Source: Aristolochia californica (Eukaryota; Streptophyta; Magnoliopsida; Piperales; Aristolochiaceae). From it: a DNA stretch of 64,000 bases. Positions 1-10,259 of the stretch are shown piece after piece. Each line of letters begins with the position of its first letter. Position 1 is the stretch's first letter. The notes beneath the pieces were generated by a model, which had not been told where the DNA came from, searched no databases, and saw only the letters and a program-made list of their open reading frames with translations. The position numbers and the translations under genes were made by a program. The stretch lies in assembly GCA_029961685.1 (NCBI GenBank), contig JARWKL010000005.1:2362501-2426500 (forward strand), given 5' to 3'.

Positions 1-411
1 CATAAAAGGAAGTCCAGATGGACTCTGATCAACATTAGACCCCATTCCCACTGGTTGAAAATTTAAGGTTTTTTGTTTTCTCATTGCCACTTTTCTACTA
101 GTGCAACGTTTCAAATGTCGACTCATATGTGTGGTCACTCCACTACTAATAACACTCAAATTAATTTTACAATGAACACACTGAGCCTTTTTTGTACCAT
201 TAAGTGATACTTCTTTGAATTCAAACCACACATGAGACTTTTTTTGTCTTTTTGAAGCATGAGTAGAATCACCTTCATCCTCATTTATGGTAATTTCATC
301 TGGGCCCACTTCTATGATAGAGGGTAGTGACTCTGGTGTAGTTGAGTCACTATTTATAGTCACACTAGAACTAGTGTTAATTATTGATGTCAATTGAGGA
401 GGTGTTGACAT
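1..411 (-). CDS. hAT-type transposase, N-terminal part with BED zinc finger (partial, runs off left edge)
   Basis: Reading the minus strand from the ATG at 411 gives 137 open codons to the window edge. An acidic, Ser/Thr-rich leader (residues 1-50) is followed by a basic patch (KRQKK) and a BED-type zinc finger. Its signature is W62, the pair C78-x2-C81, then H95/H99 and C103 in the segment THMSRHLKRC. BED fingers of this kind open plant hAT transposases and their domesticated relatives (RICESLEEPER/DAYSLEEPER), where they bind DNA. A polypyrimidine tract ending in TAG lies 10 bases before the ATG (about 422), so a 5' UTR intron is likely. The catalytic RNase H-like region and the hAT dimerisation domain would lie left of position 1. 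I cannot say whether this is an active transposase, a dead copy or a domesticated gene; the hAT-like terminus at 2719 argues for a transposon. Confidence 0.75.
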   Translation of the reverse strand, partial: MSTPPQLTSIINTSSSVTINSDSTTPESLPSIIEVGPDEITINEDEGDSTHASKRQKKSHVWFEFKEVSLNGTKKAQCVHCKINLSVISSGVTTHMSRHLKRCTSRKVAMRKQKTLNFQPVGMGSNVDQSPSGLPFM

Positions 412-754
412 TGTTACTTCTACAAAAAAAAATTTACAAATTTAAAACATAAAGAAAAGAAAGTTATCCGAACAACAAAGCTCGTACACATAATTTAAGA
501 TACTTGTTTATTCTTAGAGGAAAGTACGTGACATTGTGACAATCGGGAACGACCCTTGTCTTTCAATGCAGTGGGGTCTCTTTGAGCCAATAGCCCTGCA
601 CCCAATAGTTTCCAGTCCAATATAACGATCCTTTTTTTATGTATAAATTTTAAAACTTCTAAGATAAGGAAATAAGCACACCAACATTCTCTTATAATAT
701 TCTGATGAAATTCAACTTCAATACCAAGAAATTAATGATAAAAAAAAAAAATCA

Positions 755-990
755 ACACTTACAGAACCCGAAAGTGTGTTCGCCGTTCAGGGACTCCAAA
801 AGTCTTTCCAAGAATGAAGGAGCACTGCTGAAACGAAGCGAGAGTTAGAAATTTTGTAGGGTTAGGTCGGCGACAAAAAAAAAAACATTAAATAAAAATC
901 TTACCTCCCGTCGGACCGTCGCTTTCGTCTCGTCAACGAGGAAGAACTTCGGATGAAGAAATCGAAGAGGAAGGATAAAAATCGATTGTA
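755..990 (-). repeat. Direct repeat copy 1 within the hAT leader (paired with 2050-2280)
   Basis: Both copies share the words tctttccaagaatgaaggag, acgaagcgagagttagaga/aat, taaataaaaatcttacctcc and gtcggaccgtcg in the same order. On the minus strand each copy contains the same splice-donor-like site, GAG|GTAAGATTTTT (donor near 905 here). The duplication therefore copied a probable 5' UTR exon end. A second short pair, centred on acactcaaaatcatgaaata, occurs at about 1351 and 1911. Confidence 0.7.
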
Positions 991-2049
991 AAAAAGAGAG
1001 ATAATTTACATTCGTCTATATCTAACGTATCAATTCAACAAAATATGAACATTTGACAAGGTTTAGGCATCATATATCATCCAATGAGTAAATTTAAGAC
1101 ATCAAAGGTTCACACACAAGATCTCAATTTCCAAAAGATAGAAAAGGAATTATCAAATCACTTTTGCTAATACATCAAGCCATATAACATTTGAGAACAG
1201 CAGTAGATATAAGTTCAATGAGAATTAAGAAAGAAGGACAAAAACTAACTTTTTTTATTCTTTTTTATAATAAAGAGAAGTTGGATGCAATTAAGAAAGC
1301 TCCTGATTCCATTAACTATAATAAAGTAATATTGAACAGAATATGTTATTAACACTCAAAATCATGAAATAAAATTCCATTGCTAAAATATATCAAGTAA
1401 CAATCTGAATACCATTGATGTTTATTGCTGAAATGTATGATAAACGTACAAAATTTTATAAGAGGTCAGACACCTAAAAATAAGAAGGCAAAAAAGAAAC
1501 AAGATCCCACAACATAAAAATATTTGAAAGTCTAGAATAATAACTTCATTTATGAAGAACAATGGAATTTGAGCAAAAAAATCATTGACAACCAACCAAC
1601 TATTTTCCAAACATTATAGCACTTGAGCTTAGTAAGTCATTCTGAGATATACAAAAACATAACAAATGACAAGGTGGGGGATTTTTCTCCCCCACCCTTC
1701 CTTTCCTTCTTGAATGTTAGCTTAATATGAAGTTTCCTGGCTCTCAGCCAGCTAGAATGCAATTGATGGCACACTCAAGCAAAAAATAAAACAAAATGAA
1801 AAAAAATTAAGAGAATAAAATAGGTCAACCTTATACAATCTGTATAAAATGATCTTCTTACCTTCTACCCTTAAATCAAGAACTCACCGTTTCAAAAAAT
1901 CAAACCGTATCAACACTCAAAATCATGAAATAAAATTCATACCAGTTTTCTTCCAATGATTTCTTCCTGAGTGTACTTCGAACTGTCAGCTGGAAATATC
2001 GGGAAAAAAAAAACAAAGCTGAGAAAAATAACATTTTCTTACAGAAATA

Positions 2050-2280
2050 GAGTGTTTGCCATTCGGATATCCAAAAAGACTTTCCAAGAATGAAGGAGCA
2101 CTGGTGAGAAATGAAGCTGAGAAACGAAGCGAGAGTTAGAGATTTTTTAGGTTAGCTCGGTGACAAAAAAAAACAGAAAGATTAAATAAAAATCTTACCT
2201 CCTTCCGTCGGACCGTCGATTTTGTCTCGTCGGTGAGGAAAAACTTTGGATGAAAAAATCGAAGAGGAAGAAGAGAAAGA
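2050..2280 (-). repeat. Direct repeat copy 2 within the hAT leader
   Basis: Partner of 755-990. The minus-strand donor GGAG|GTAAGATTTTT lies near 2198. Upstream of it (2200-2500 on this strand) the sequence is pyrimidine-rich, as in a 5' leader. Open frames here are low-complexity Ser/Phe-rich reading of TTC repeats, and I do not call them genes. Confidence 0.65.
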
Positions 2281-2519
2281 AATCGTAGAGGAAGAAGAGA
2301 CAGAAATTGCAGAGGAAGAAATCGAGGAATCGAAGAGGGAGAGGGAGAACGAGGGATTTGAAGACCAAATCCCCCATTTCCCCTGAATACCTGCCGACGG
2401 ACAGCGATTTTCGCAAGAAATCACACTGAAACGGCATGGAAATGGCAGAGAGAGGTATGGGTTTTGTAGGCGAAACGAAGAGAGGTTTCCCGAATCGAAG
2501 AGAGGTCTCCCGATCCCCA

Positions 2520-2719
2520 AATCGCTCGTTATATTAACGAATCGGCTCGCGAGCCGACGAGCCGAACCGGGCTCTGCTCGAGCTCGACTCGTTAATGTAA
2601 ACGAGCCCATCCCTGAGTTCGAGCTCAGCTCGAGCTCGAAATATAACGTTTCGAATCGAGCCAAAACCGAGCCGAACTCGAGCGGTTCGCGAGCCGGCTC
2701 GGTTCGAAGCCACCCTTTG
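2520..2719. repeat. GC-rich palindromic subterminal block of the hAT element
   Basis: The block is dense in overlapping self-complementary words: gagctcgagctcg, gctcgcgagc, gagccggctc and gctcgactcgttaa. It stands out sharply from the surrounding AT-rich DNA. Subterminal arrays of short motifs next to the inverted ends are typical transposase-binding regions in hAT elements (family knowledge). The role here is inferred from position. Confidence 0.6.
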
Positions 2720-3982
2720 CTACAAGGACTTATGGCTCACAACAATAGTAGCTAAGGCTTAGTAACCTTTTCTTATTTCGCTGCACAGGCCATTCTCAAT
2801 GGCATTGAGGTGACCACAGTTTTGCCTTGCCAAAGCTTGACCCAATATTGCAAGGGTTATTTACAAAAAATACAATAATTTTTCAGTAGGGTGGATATTA
2901 CAATATATGCTCAATATAAATAAATACACCTATCCTAAATACGTATTCAACCAACCAACTCAATTAAGTCCTCAAATTATTAGATTTCAAATTTCAAAAC
3001 CCAGAGTAAAGTCAAATTGGTGAGAGTGCTTGGGTTTACAAAGGCATATCTTGCCTGGATTAAAACCTTCATTTTTTTTCCTCAACTTTTTTTGGAATGA
3101 GGGTACACAGTGTTTGTGAAGATACGGTTGGCATACCTGGCTTGGCCTACTTTCCCTCTTCACCCACACCACTTGGTATATAACTGATGAATAGAAGAGG
3201 AACGGCAAACTGAATAATTTTGTAAAATTTCCAGTTTCTTTCCCGATTGTACCAATCGATGCTCTTCAAACTGTTCGAATTTCCAACAATCTTGTAAGAA
3301 GACCAAAAATCCATGCTGAGAAACACTTTCCAAAAGCTTATAAGAATCACCAGGTTTTACAGTTTTAAGTAGGCTATCACACACGATGAGCAAGGCATTT
3401 GTTGACATTTGCGTATCTGCTACTTCCCAGAAGGAGCACATAACCGCAGGGTACCCGCCAAAACAGGTCTTTACTGTCGGATAATTCGGAAACAAAACAA
3501 CAAACGCCCACCAGCCTGTCACTGCTGATTCCAGTAGGGAAAGACGAATCTGAATTCCATGAGCATCCTAGCGAAAATGGTGGCCTACCACGCAGTTTTT
3601 TTCTGCTCGAGTTGTCGGCAGAGCGAGTGCACAATATTGAATATGAAGCCAAGGGAGGATGTCAATTTACATATTTCCATTTTGGCTTTTATCTTTGTCG
3701 GGGCCTGAATGCTAGTGGCTGTTGTCTGGGAACGTCGAAATTCTCTGCAATGTGGCCACATAACCTCTTCAATTCGCCCTTGTCCGTGTTCAGGCTCAAT
3801 CATGCAATCACTGTCGCGCCACGTTGGCTCTCTTTTCTCCGAACAGGAGGTGCGGTTTCAATCCCATGGCCAGGTTCAGTATCCTCCCTGAATAAAACCC
3901 TGGGCCAGCATTGTCGTGCTTGTTTGCAAAAAAAGGGGAGGAAGAGGTACTATTGAGGGAGATGTATGCAGCTTGGTCATCA

Positions 3983-4166
3983 TTCAAGGAGAACATGAAC
4001 TGCAGCCAGCTGAGCGTGACTGCTGTTTTCCGGACGGAGATGGTGAAGGACGGAAAAGATGGCGACGGGAAGGTGAATCGGAAGAGAGAGATTAGTTGTG
4101 TAAAGAGAGAATACCACGCCAGTGACGAAAATGTCTGGCAGAACTCCGGCCCAGAAAGATTCCGCG
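3983..4166 (+). other. Putative upstream exon conserved between the two duplicated loci
   Basis: An open segment (read from MNCSQL or from MVKDGK) ends in a strong splice donor, G|GTGAGT (intron side 4167-4172). The same open segment and donor occur in copy B (about 8610-8781, donor 8782). It encodes a charged peptide, ending GPERFR, that I do not recognise. Because both copies keep the frame and donor, it may be the first coding exon or a leader exon of the gene completed at 4306-5025. I could not fix the acceptor: a weak AG at 4323-4324 would keep phase, and a better one at 4351-4352 would not. Confidence 0.35.
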
Positions 4167-4305
4167 GTGAGTGCAGTACTGTCTGTATTCTTAGCGTTAA
4201 TGCAAGTTAAAAACTTTTACAAAGTTTTTTTTCTGATACACTTTTCACCAAGAGACGGCAACTAGGCTGTCCATTTACAAGAAGATACAATTTTTTTAGC
4301 AAAGA

Positions 4306-5025
4306 TTGTCTCACAATGCAACAGGAATCAATAAAATTCTGCTTCCACTCAGATGCTGCATTCATGAAATCTTTAGATTTTCTACCAAGTTTTTCTCACT
4401 CTTCACTACCCAACTTAATGCTTTACAAATGGTATCCATGCAACTAGAGCTCGAGACAGGTGACATTTCTCGGAACGTCGTCAAAACCATCTTCCACACA
4501 ACCTCAATCTGGAAGCAAGGTAGGAAGATCGAACGAATCTTAAAGGTGACAAATCTGCCAGAGGTCCTCGAGAAGTTTGAAGACTACAGAGAGATGGTGA
4601 AGAAACATGCTCGAAGCAATAGCAAGAGACACCCACGAAGTCTAGTCGACGGGAACGAGCTGTTGAGATTCTATGTCACAACCATGCCCTGCTGCACTTC
4701 AAACGACAACAAAATGACTGAACTCTGCTGCAACGCCGCTTGCGGTGTCTGCCGGCTCATTCAGCCAGTGTTTAGAGCTGACGATGCAAAGATAAATGAA
4801 ACCAGGTTGTCTGCAAGCAGCAATACACATTGCAAGGGCACTGGGAGGAGAGGGGAGGAAAATAAGGCTGTGGTGCTTTGTAGGGTGATAGCTGGGACTG
4901 TACCTGATGTAGCTGATTCAGCTGAAGGAAGCAAAATGGGACTTTTTGATTCATATGGGCGTGAAGATTTATCTGTAATTAACCGCCATGGCATCCTACC
5001 ATGCTTTGTGATTACATATTCATGA
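4306..5025 (+). CDS. C-terminal domain of a plant At4g27240/At1g75710-type protein (PARP-like fold family), copy A
   Basis: The open frame of 239 residues ends in a domain I recognise from plant C2H2 proteins such as Arabidopsis At4g27240 and At1g75710. Landmarks are GDISRNVVKTIF, then KIERILKVTN, FEDYREMVKKHA, KRHPRSLVDGNELLRFY, CGVCRLI, VVLCRVIAGTV and the C-terminal HGILPCFVITYS. That family ends in a region classified with the poly(ADP-ribose) polymerase catalytic fold (from memory). The C2H2 finger that normally precedes it is not visible; the upstream residues fit no CxxC...HxxxH pattern. The copy may thus be truncated, or may take its N terminus from an upstream exon. The start is uncertain: ATG 4306 is the first in frame, and ATG 4429 lies just before the conserved domain. 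No stop or frameshift interrupts the domain, unlike copy B. Confidence 0.6.
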   Translation: MSHNATGINKILLPLRCCIHEIFRFSTKFFSLFTTQLNALQMVSMQLELETGDISRNVVKTIFHTTSIWKQGRKIERILKVTNLPEVLEKFEDYREMVKKHARSNSKRHPRSLVDGNELLRFYVTTMPCCTSNDNKMTELCCNAACGVCRLIQPVFRADDAKINETRLSASSNTHCKGTGRRGEENKAVVLCRVIAGTVPDVADSAEGSKMGLFDSYGREDLSVINRHGILPCFVITYS

Positions 5026-5100
5026 GATAAGAACAGTGCTAGTGAGACCAAATCATGTAAGAAATAAGTCCATAAAGTCGAATCTCAATAACTCAATCAC

Positions 5101-5133
5101 CTCCATTCCAGTTCCAGTTCCAGTTCCAGTTCT
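5101..5133 (+). repeat. TTCCAG hexamer repeat
   Basis: Four consecutive copies of a ttccag unit (consensus gttccattccag...) lie just after the copy A gene. The corresponding site of copy B (about 9728) has only one degenerate unit, so the array expanded after the duplication. Confidence 0.7.
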
Positions 5134-5166
5134 GTTTGATGATTTCAGAAAATTTGACCATGTCAT

Positions 5167-5430
5167 AAGAAATTATTGTAATGTGTATGAGAAGTGGTCA
5201 CGTACTCCTTTTCAAATAAAATAAATTTATATATTATCTAAGAATATCATTAATAAGTACTTTCTAAGCTCCAGAAAAAATGTGTTAATAAAAAATTAAT
5301 AAGAAATTATTGTAATGTGTATGAGAAGTGGTCACATACTCCTTTTCAAATAAAATAAATTTATATATTATCTAAGAATATCATTAATAAGTACTTTCTA
5401 AGCTCCAGAAAAAATGTGTTAATAAAAAAT
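5167..5430 (+). repeat. Tandem duplication with a 134-bp unit
   Basis: Units start at 5167 and 5301, both with aagaaattattgtaatgtgt, and run through cataagctcc-like and aaaaaatgtgttaataaaaa words. By eye they differ at only one internal base (gtcacg versus gtcaca), so the duplication is recent. It is not present in copy B of the larger duplication. Confidence 0.9.
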
Positions 5431-5434
5431 TATT

Positions 5435-7446
5435 TCAAAAGAGAACGAGCGTTTGTGATTTTTATTGTAACATGCGTTGAAGAAAACCGGCCAAACAGGG
5501 CTACAAGAAAGCAATTTAAGCTATTGAAGGATGTCACATGAAATTAAATTTGATATGAGGAAAAATTAAAAACTTTGGTATGCTACTTAATGATATGGTA
5601 ATATTTGCTTCACTAGTTTTTTTATTTTTCTATTCTTTTTTACCAATTTTGTTTTTATGACGTGACATCATGAGACCTGAAACCTGGTTGTAGTATTATT
5701 TGTCACCTCTCGAGGGGACCTAGAGAAAGTGAAAATGAATTCCAAGTAGATCTACTTTCCATAAAGAATGTACTTTTTTACGTTAGTGTGGCCTATAAAA
5801 AGTACAATAAAATGCAAATTTTTGTATAACATTATGACAAGTGCAGATGAAATTCATTAATAAAATTGATTTATGATCAAATGACTAAGAAAATATGTCA
5901 TTGAAGCTATTATAAATTATTATAAATTAAAAATATTTTTAAGTAGTTGACATAAATCTGGTATTCACTATTTTGGTTATAAAATAATTTTTAAATTGAT
6001 AACAGAAATTTGAATCCAATAAATAGATGGGCGTCTCGGTTGATATGGGTTTCTAGAAAATAAGAACATATTAAAGATACACTTGTTGTATAATGTTTGC
6101 GGCTTAAATATATTTTGATTAAGGGAAAACATAGACTTGGAGAATGAGTTGTTAGTAACATGGTTACCTATATCAGTCAATACATCTTGGATTTTAGAAT
6201 ATCGGATACACCTTGTATTAGTTGATACAGGCTGATATAGGGGGTGTATCGATTAATTTGTATTGGATTTTGGTGTACTAGATACGCACCGATAGGGTGC
6301 GATGCGATCACTAATGGTTTGTAAAGAAGAATTAGAAACAAGCGACACCCAATAGTTTATCATAAAGGAGAATTAGAGTCATAGGAGGGTAAAAATTTAT
6401 TTTCAATAGTTATAGTTTTTGTTCTATGCATTATAATTTTTAGTTTTAGTAACAATTTAAATTAATTATAATATATTGCTATAAGTAATCATTTTGTTCA
6501 AATTAATTATAATTGATTTATTTTGTATTATAATTGATTATGTTTATTTTAAATTATTAGTATTTTCTGGCAAATACGACTAACGGACCTTAATTTGATT
6601 TTGGATCTTCTTACTTGCAAGTTGGCGACCTCTTCTTCCAAAACTTAGATCTATAGTTGTTTGAAGAATCGAACTTCCCAGGGACTCGAATTACTCAAAA
6701 GATCAAACAACATTTGCTAAGATTATTTCACATAGTTGCAACATTCGAAATAAACAAATTTTCATCACAATTCAAGAACAATTGATCCAGTCAAACATCA
6801 AATAATAGTAGAAATTTAAATTTCATCCACAAGCATTTATAAATCTCTACCGCATATATTAACCTTTGAGTTTAGTAAAAATAAGCCTATATATTGCAAA
6901 AATCAAGGGATAAGTTGTGTTGCATTGCACATGTAATTCCAGTCGGTCAGTCAATGGAATGGGTTTGTTAGCTTTGTTGCAATTTTGACTCCTTTTGAAA
7001 AAAAAAAATTGTTTAACTCATATATGTGTTTGCAATTTTATAAATTAATTTTTGCAATGTAAAAATTAAATTAGAGTTCAAGCACAAACGTTCATACAAT
7101 TACACAAAGAACATAGAGATTTATAGTAATCCACAATCAACTGTCTAGGAATGTTAATCCACTCTCAAGTGTTTGAGCGTTGGAGTTTCTAATGGCATTT
7201 ACAATAAATTGCTTCTAAGATCAATTGCAATATTGTCTACATAGGAACTTAAGCATCTCAATAACCAATTTATAACAATTCATCCTCACATAAGAATGCA
7301 ATAACAAACCATGTTATCCAACATAGACCCACAAATAGATGTGCGAGTAGCTTACAGAGCGCCTAGATCGACAAAGGTATTTTTGTAGTAGCAACTCTCT
7401 AGGCACATAAGGCTTGGATAGACTAAAGGATTTGTAGCACCACTTA
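5435..7446. other. Intergenic AT-rich spacer between the duplicated loci
   Basis: I see no gene. The frames present are short and lack any family signature. Around 6160-6310 there are repeated words of the type gatacac, tgatatag and tgtatcgatt, as in decayed repeat DNA. I cannot assign an element. Confidence 0.5.
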
Positions 7447-9766
7447 CCTCTACAAGAACTTATGACTCACAACAATAGTAGCTAAGGCTTAGTAACCTTT
7501 TCATCTTTGGCCACACAGGCCATTCTCAATAGCATTGAGGTGATGAGAGTCTTGCCTTGCCAAAGCTTGACCCAATAATGCAAGGGTTACTTACAAAAAA
7601 TACAATAGTATTTTAGTAAGGTAGATATTACAGATAAAGAGCACTCTAGTTCAAATAAACTTCACCAAGAACGATCAATTTATTTCAAATTACATACACA
7701 AAAATACTTGGGTTTTATAATCCCAAATTTCTTAAAACAATAAAATGCCACCAAAATTGTCTTGTTAGATTAAATATACGATTTCAAAGTAAATGATGCA
7801 CAAAAACTAACAAGGATTAAGGAATTATTTTTTCAAAATCTCAAATCTAATCACCAATTCAGTTTCAAATTATGAGAGTACTTGTGAGATGGGCAAGTCT
7901 CGGGGTGAAATCGCCGGACACACTTTCCAAAAGCTGATAGGAATCACCAGATTTTACGTTTTTTAAGAAGGCTAGCAGACACGATGAGCAAGGCATTTGT
8001 TGACATTTGCGTATCTGCTACTTCCCAGAAGGAGCACAGAACTGCAGGCTACCCGTCAAAACAGGTCTTCAATGCCGGGTAATTCGGAAACAAAACAACA
8101 AACGCCCACCAGCCTGCCACTGCTTATTCCAGTAGGGAAAGAAGAATCTGGATTCTGTGAGCATCCCAGCGTTAATGGTGGCCTAGCTAGCAAACAGGTG
8201 GCACGCAGTTTTTTCTTGTTAACAGAGGGCACAATGTTGAATATGAAGCCGTGGGAAGATCTCTATTTACATATTTCCATTTAGGGTTTTATCTTTGTTG
8301 GGGCCTGAATGCTATCACTTTCTCGCGGCTGGTTGCTGGGAACGTTGAAATTCTCTGCAATGTGACTACGTAACCTCTTCAATTCGCCCTTGTCCGTGTT
8401 CAGGCTCAGTCATGCAATCACTGGCGTGCCACGTTGTCGCTGTTTTCTCCGCGCAGGAGGTGCGGCTTCAATCCCATGGCGAGGTTCAGTATCTTCCCTG
8501 AATAAAACCCTGGGCCAGCAATGTCGAGCCTTGTTTGCAAAAAAAAAAAAAGGAGGAAGAGGTACTATTGAGGGAGATGTATGCAGCCTGGTCATCGTTC
8601 AAGGAGAACATGAACTGCAGCCAGCTGAGAGTGACTGCAGTTTTCCGGCCGGAGATGGTGAAGAACAGAAAAGATGGCGACGGGAAAGTGAATCGGAAGA
8701 GAGAGATTACTTGTGTAGAGAGAGAATACCACGCCAGTGACGAAAAAGTCTGGCAGAACTCCGGGCCAGAAAGATTCCGCGGTGAGTACAGTACTGTCTG
8801 TATTCTTAGTAGTTTCTCTTTCTGGATTGTCATGAAATCTCTAAATGAAAGACTTTTACAAAAAAAATTTCTAATACACTTTTCACCAAGAGACGGCAAC
8901 TAGGCTGTCCATTTACAAGAAGATAGAATTTTTTTAGCAAAGATTGTCTCACAATGCAACAGGAATCAATAAAATTCTGCTTCCACTCAGATGCTGCGTT
9001 CATGAAATCTTTAGTTTTTCTTCCAGTTTTTCTCACTCTTCACTACCCAACTTAATGCTTTACAAATGGTATACATGCAACTAGAGCTCAAGACAGGTGA
9101 CATTTCTCGAAACGTCGTCACAATCATCTTCCACACAACCTCAATCTGGAAGCAAGTGAGGAAGATCGAACGAATCTTAAAGGTGACAAATCTGCCAGAG
9201 GTCCTCGAGAAGTTTGAAGACTACAGAGAGATGGTGAAGAAACATGCTCGAAGCAATAGCAAGAGACACCCACGAAGTCTAGTCGACGGGAACGAGCTGT
9301 TGAGATTCTATGTCACAACCATGTCCTGCTGCACTTCAAACGCCAACAGACTGAACTCTGCTGCAACGCCACTTGCGGCGTCTGCCGGATCATTCAGCCA
9401 GTGTTTAGAGCTGACGATGCAAAGATAAATGAAACCAGGTTGTCTGCAAGCAGCAATAGACATTGCAAGGGCACTGGGAGGAGAGGGGAGGAAAATAAGG
9501 CTGTGGTGCTTTGTAGGGTGATAGCTGGGACTGTACCTGATGTAGCTGATACAGCTGAAGGAAGCAAAATGGGACTTTTTGATTCATATGGGCGTGAAGA
9601 TTTATCTGTAATTAACCGCCATGGCATCCTACCATGCTTTGTGATTACATATTCATGAGATAAGAACAGGGCTAGTGAGACTAAGAAATAAGTCCATAAA
9701 GTCGCATCTCAATAACTCAATCACCTCCATTCTAGTTCAATTTGATGATTTGAGAAAATGGATCAA
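7447..9766 (+). repeat. Segmental duplication, copy B
   Basis: Partner of 2720-5155; see that entry for landmarks. The right ends match through tccataaagtcg, aactcaatcacctccatt and tttgatgattt. Copy B lacks the four-unit hexamer and the 134-bp tandem duplication that follow copy A. The offset between copies is about 4.6-4.7 kb. Confidence 0.85.
8940..9658 (+). pseudogene. Frameshifted duplicate of the At4g27240-like C-terminal domain, copy B
   Basis: The first half of the domain is open from the ATG at 9066 (GDISRNVV, KIERILKVTN, GNELLRFYV). Near 9346-9353, copy B reads cgccaacagactg where copy A reads cgacaacaaaatgactg. The 4-base loss shifts the frame, which then stops at 9426-9428. The second half (KAVVLCRVIAGTV to CFVITYS) continues in another frame to a stop at 9656-9658, matching the end of copy A. 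The upstream exon-like block and its donor are preserved. It is most simply a duplicate that has lost function; a sequencing error at the deletion cannot be excluded from the sequence alone. Confidence 0.7.
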
Positions 9767-10259
9767 TTTGGTATCTACTATTGTAACATGACAATGCAAG
9801 TTGATCATGAGCAACACTGGATCAGTCTAAGTAAAAACAGAATATGATAAAACAAACCAGTTTTACAGCAGTTTGTTGTTTGTTTCGATTTAAACAGGTA
9901 TGGGGGTTTTCAGGTAAGGAACGTGGACAGTAAATACACTTTTCAGAGTCAATTACCATAGATAAAATCTTATTGAAAACATGAGAGAAGTATATCCGTG
10001 TCCAACACTAACTGATTTACAGCCACTAAATTAGCCAGGGAGAGCATAATCTGATAAGAAGTATATTTAACTGTATCCTTCTACCGAGCACTTGATCTCT
10101 CATTTTGAGATCTCCTGTAGTATAAGAAGATACTGGGTTCTCTAAAGACACCACTCGCCATTAAAGAACGTGTTCCTACTCAAGAAGCTAAAAACTTTTA
10201 AACGTGTTCCTACTCAATCACCATGTCTCTCTTGAAGCAGCCAGCAAATCATTGTTCAT
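9767..10259. other. Spacer and probable 3' UTR of the GRAS gene
   Basis: No gene is seen. The part next to 10260 is expected to hold the 3' UTR of the minus-strand GRAS gene. A short repeated phrase (aacgtgttcctactcaa) occurs at about 10168 and 10201. Confidence 0.5.

Larger units (their letters stand above)
1..2719 (-). mobile_element. hAT-family DNA transposon, 5' portion
   Basis: The segment contains the BED exon (1-411), a long non-coding leader with intron signals, and at 2520-2719 a GC-rich block of repeated GAGCTCG/GAGCCG words. Read on the minus strand, the end at 2719 begins CAAAGGGTGGC and then CGAACCGAGCC, resembling the CAGGGGTGG-type ends of plant hAT elements (known family feature). 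Immediately to the right begins a sequence shared with 7447 onward, so 2719/2720 is a real junction. If this is an insertion, the 8-bp target duplication would be ctacaagg (2720-2727). The other terminus is outside the window, so the element cannot be closed. Confidence 0.6.
2720..5155 (+). repeat. Segmental duplication, copy A
   Basis: Co-linear with 7447-9766. Shared landmarks in order are acaacaatagtagctaaggc (about 2738 and 7469), ttgccttgccaaagcttgac, acgatgagcaaggcatttgt (about 3382 and 7981), gcaatcactg, gggccagca, the exon-like block ending CGCG|GTGAGT, and the coding block to the stop at 5025. The copies differ mainly in 2905-3320 versus 7640-7915, where unrelated or rearranged sequence lies. 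The left edge of this copy abuts the hAT terminus. Confidence 0.85.

Noticed and set aside
2182..2664. 160-residue Ser/Phe-rich minus-strand frame
   Set aside because: Low-complexity translation of the pyrimidine-rich hAT leader and subterminal palindromes; no family match.
3612..3956. 114-residue frame upstream of the duplicated domain
   Set aside because: Copy B has a different open interval and many frame-changing differences; no domain is visible. It is probably leader or promoter DNA.
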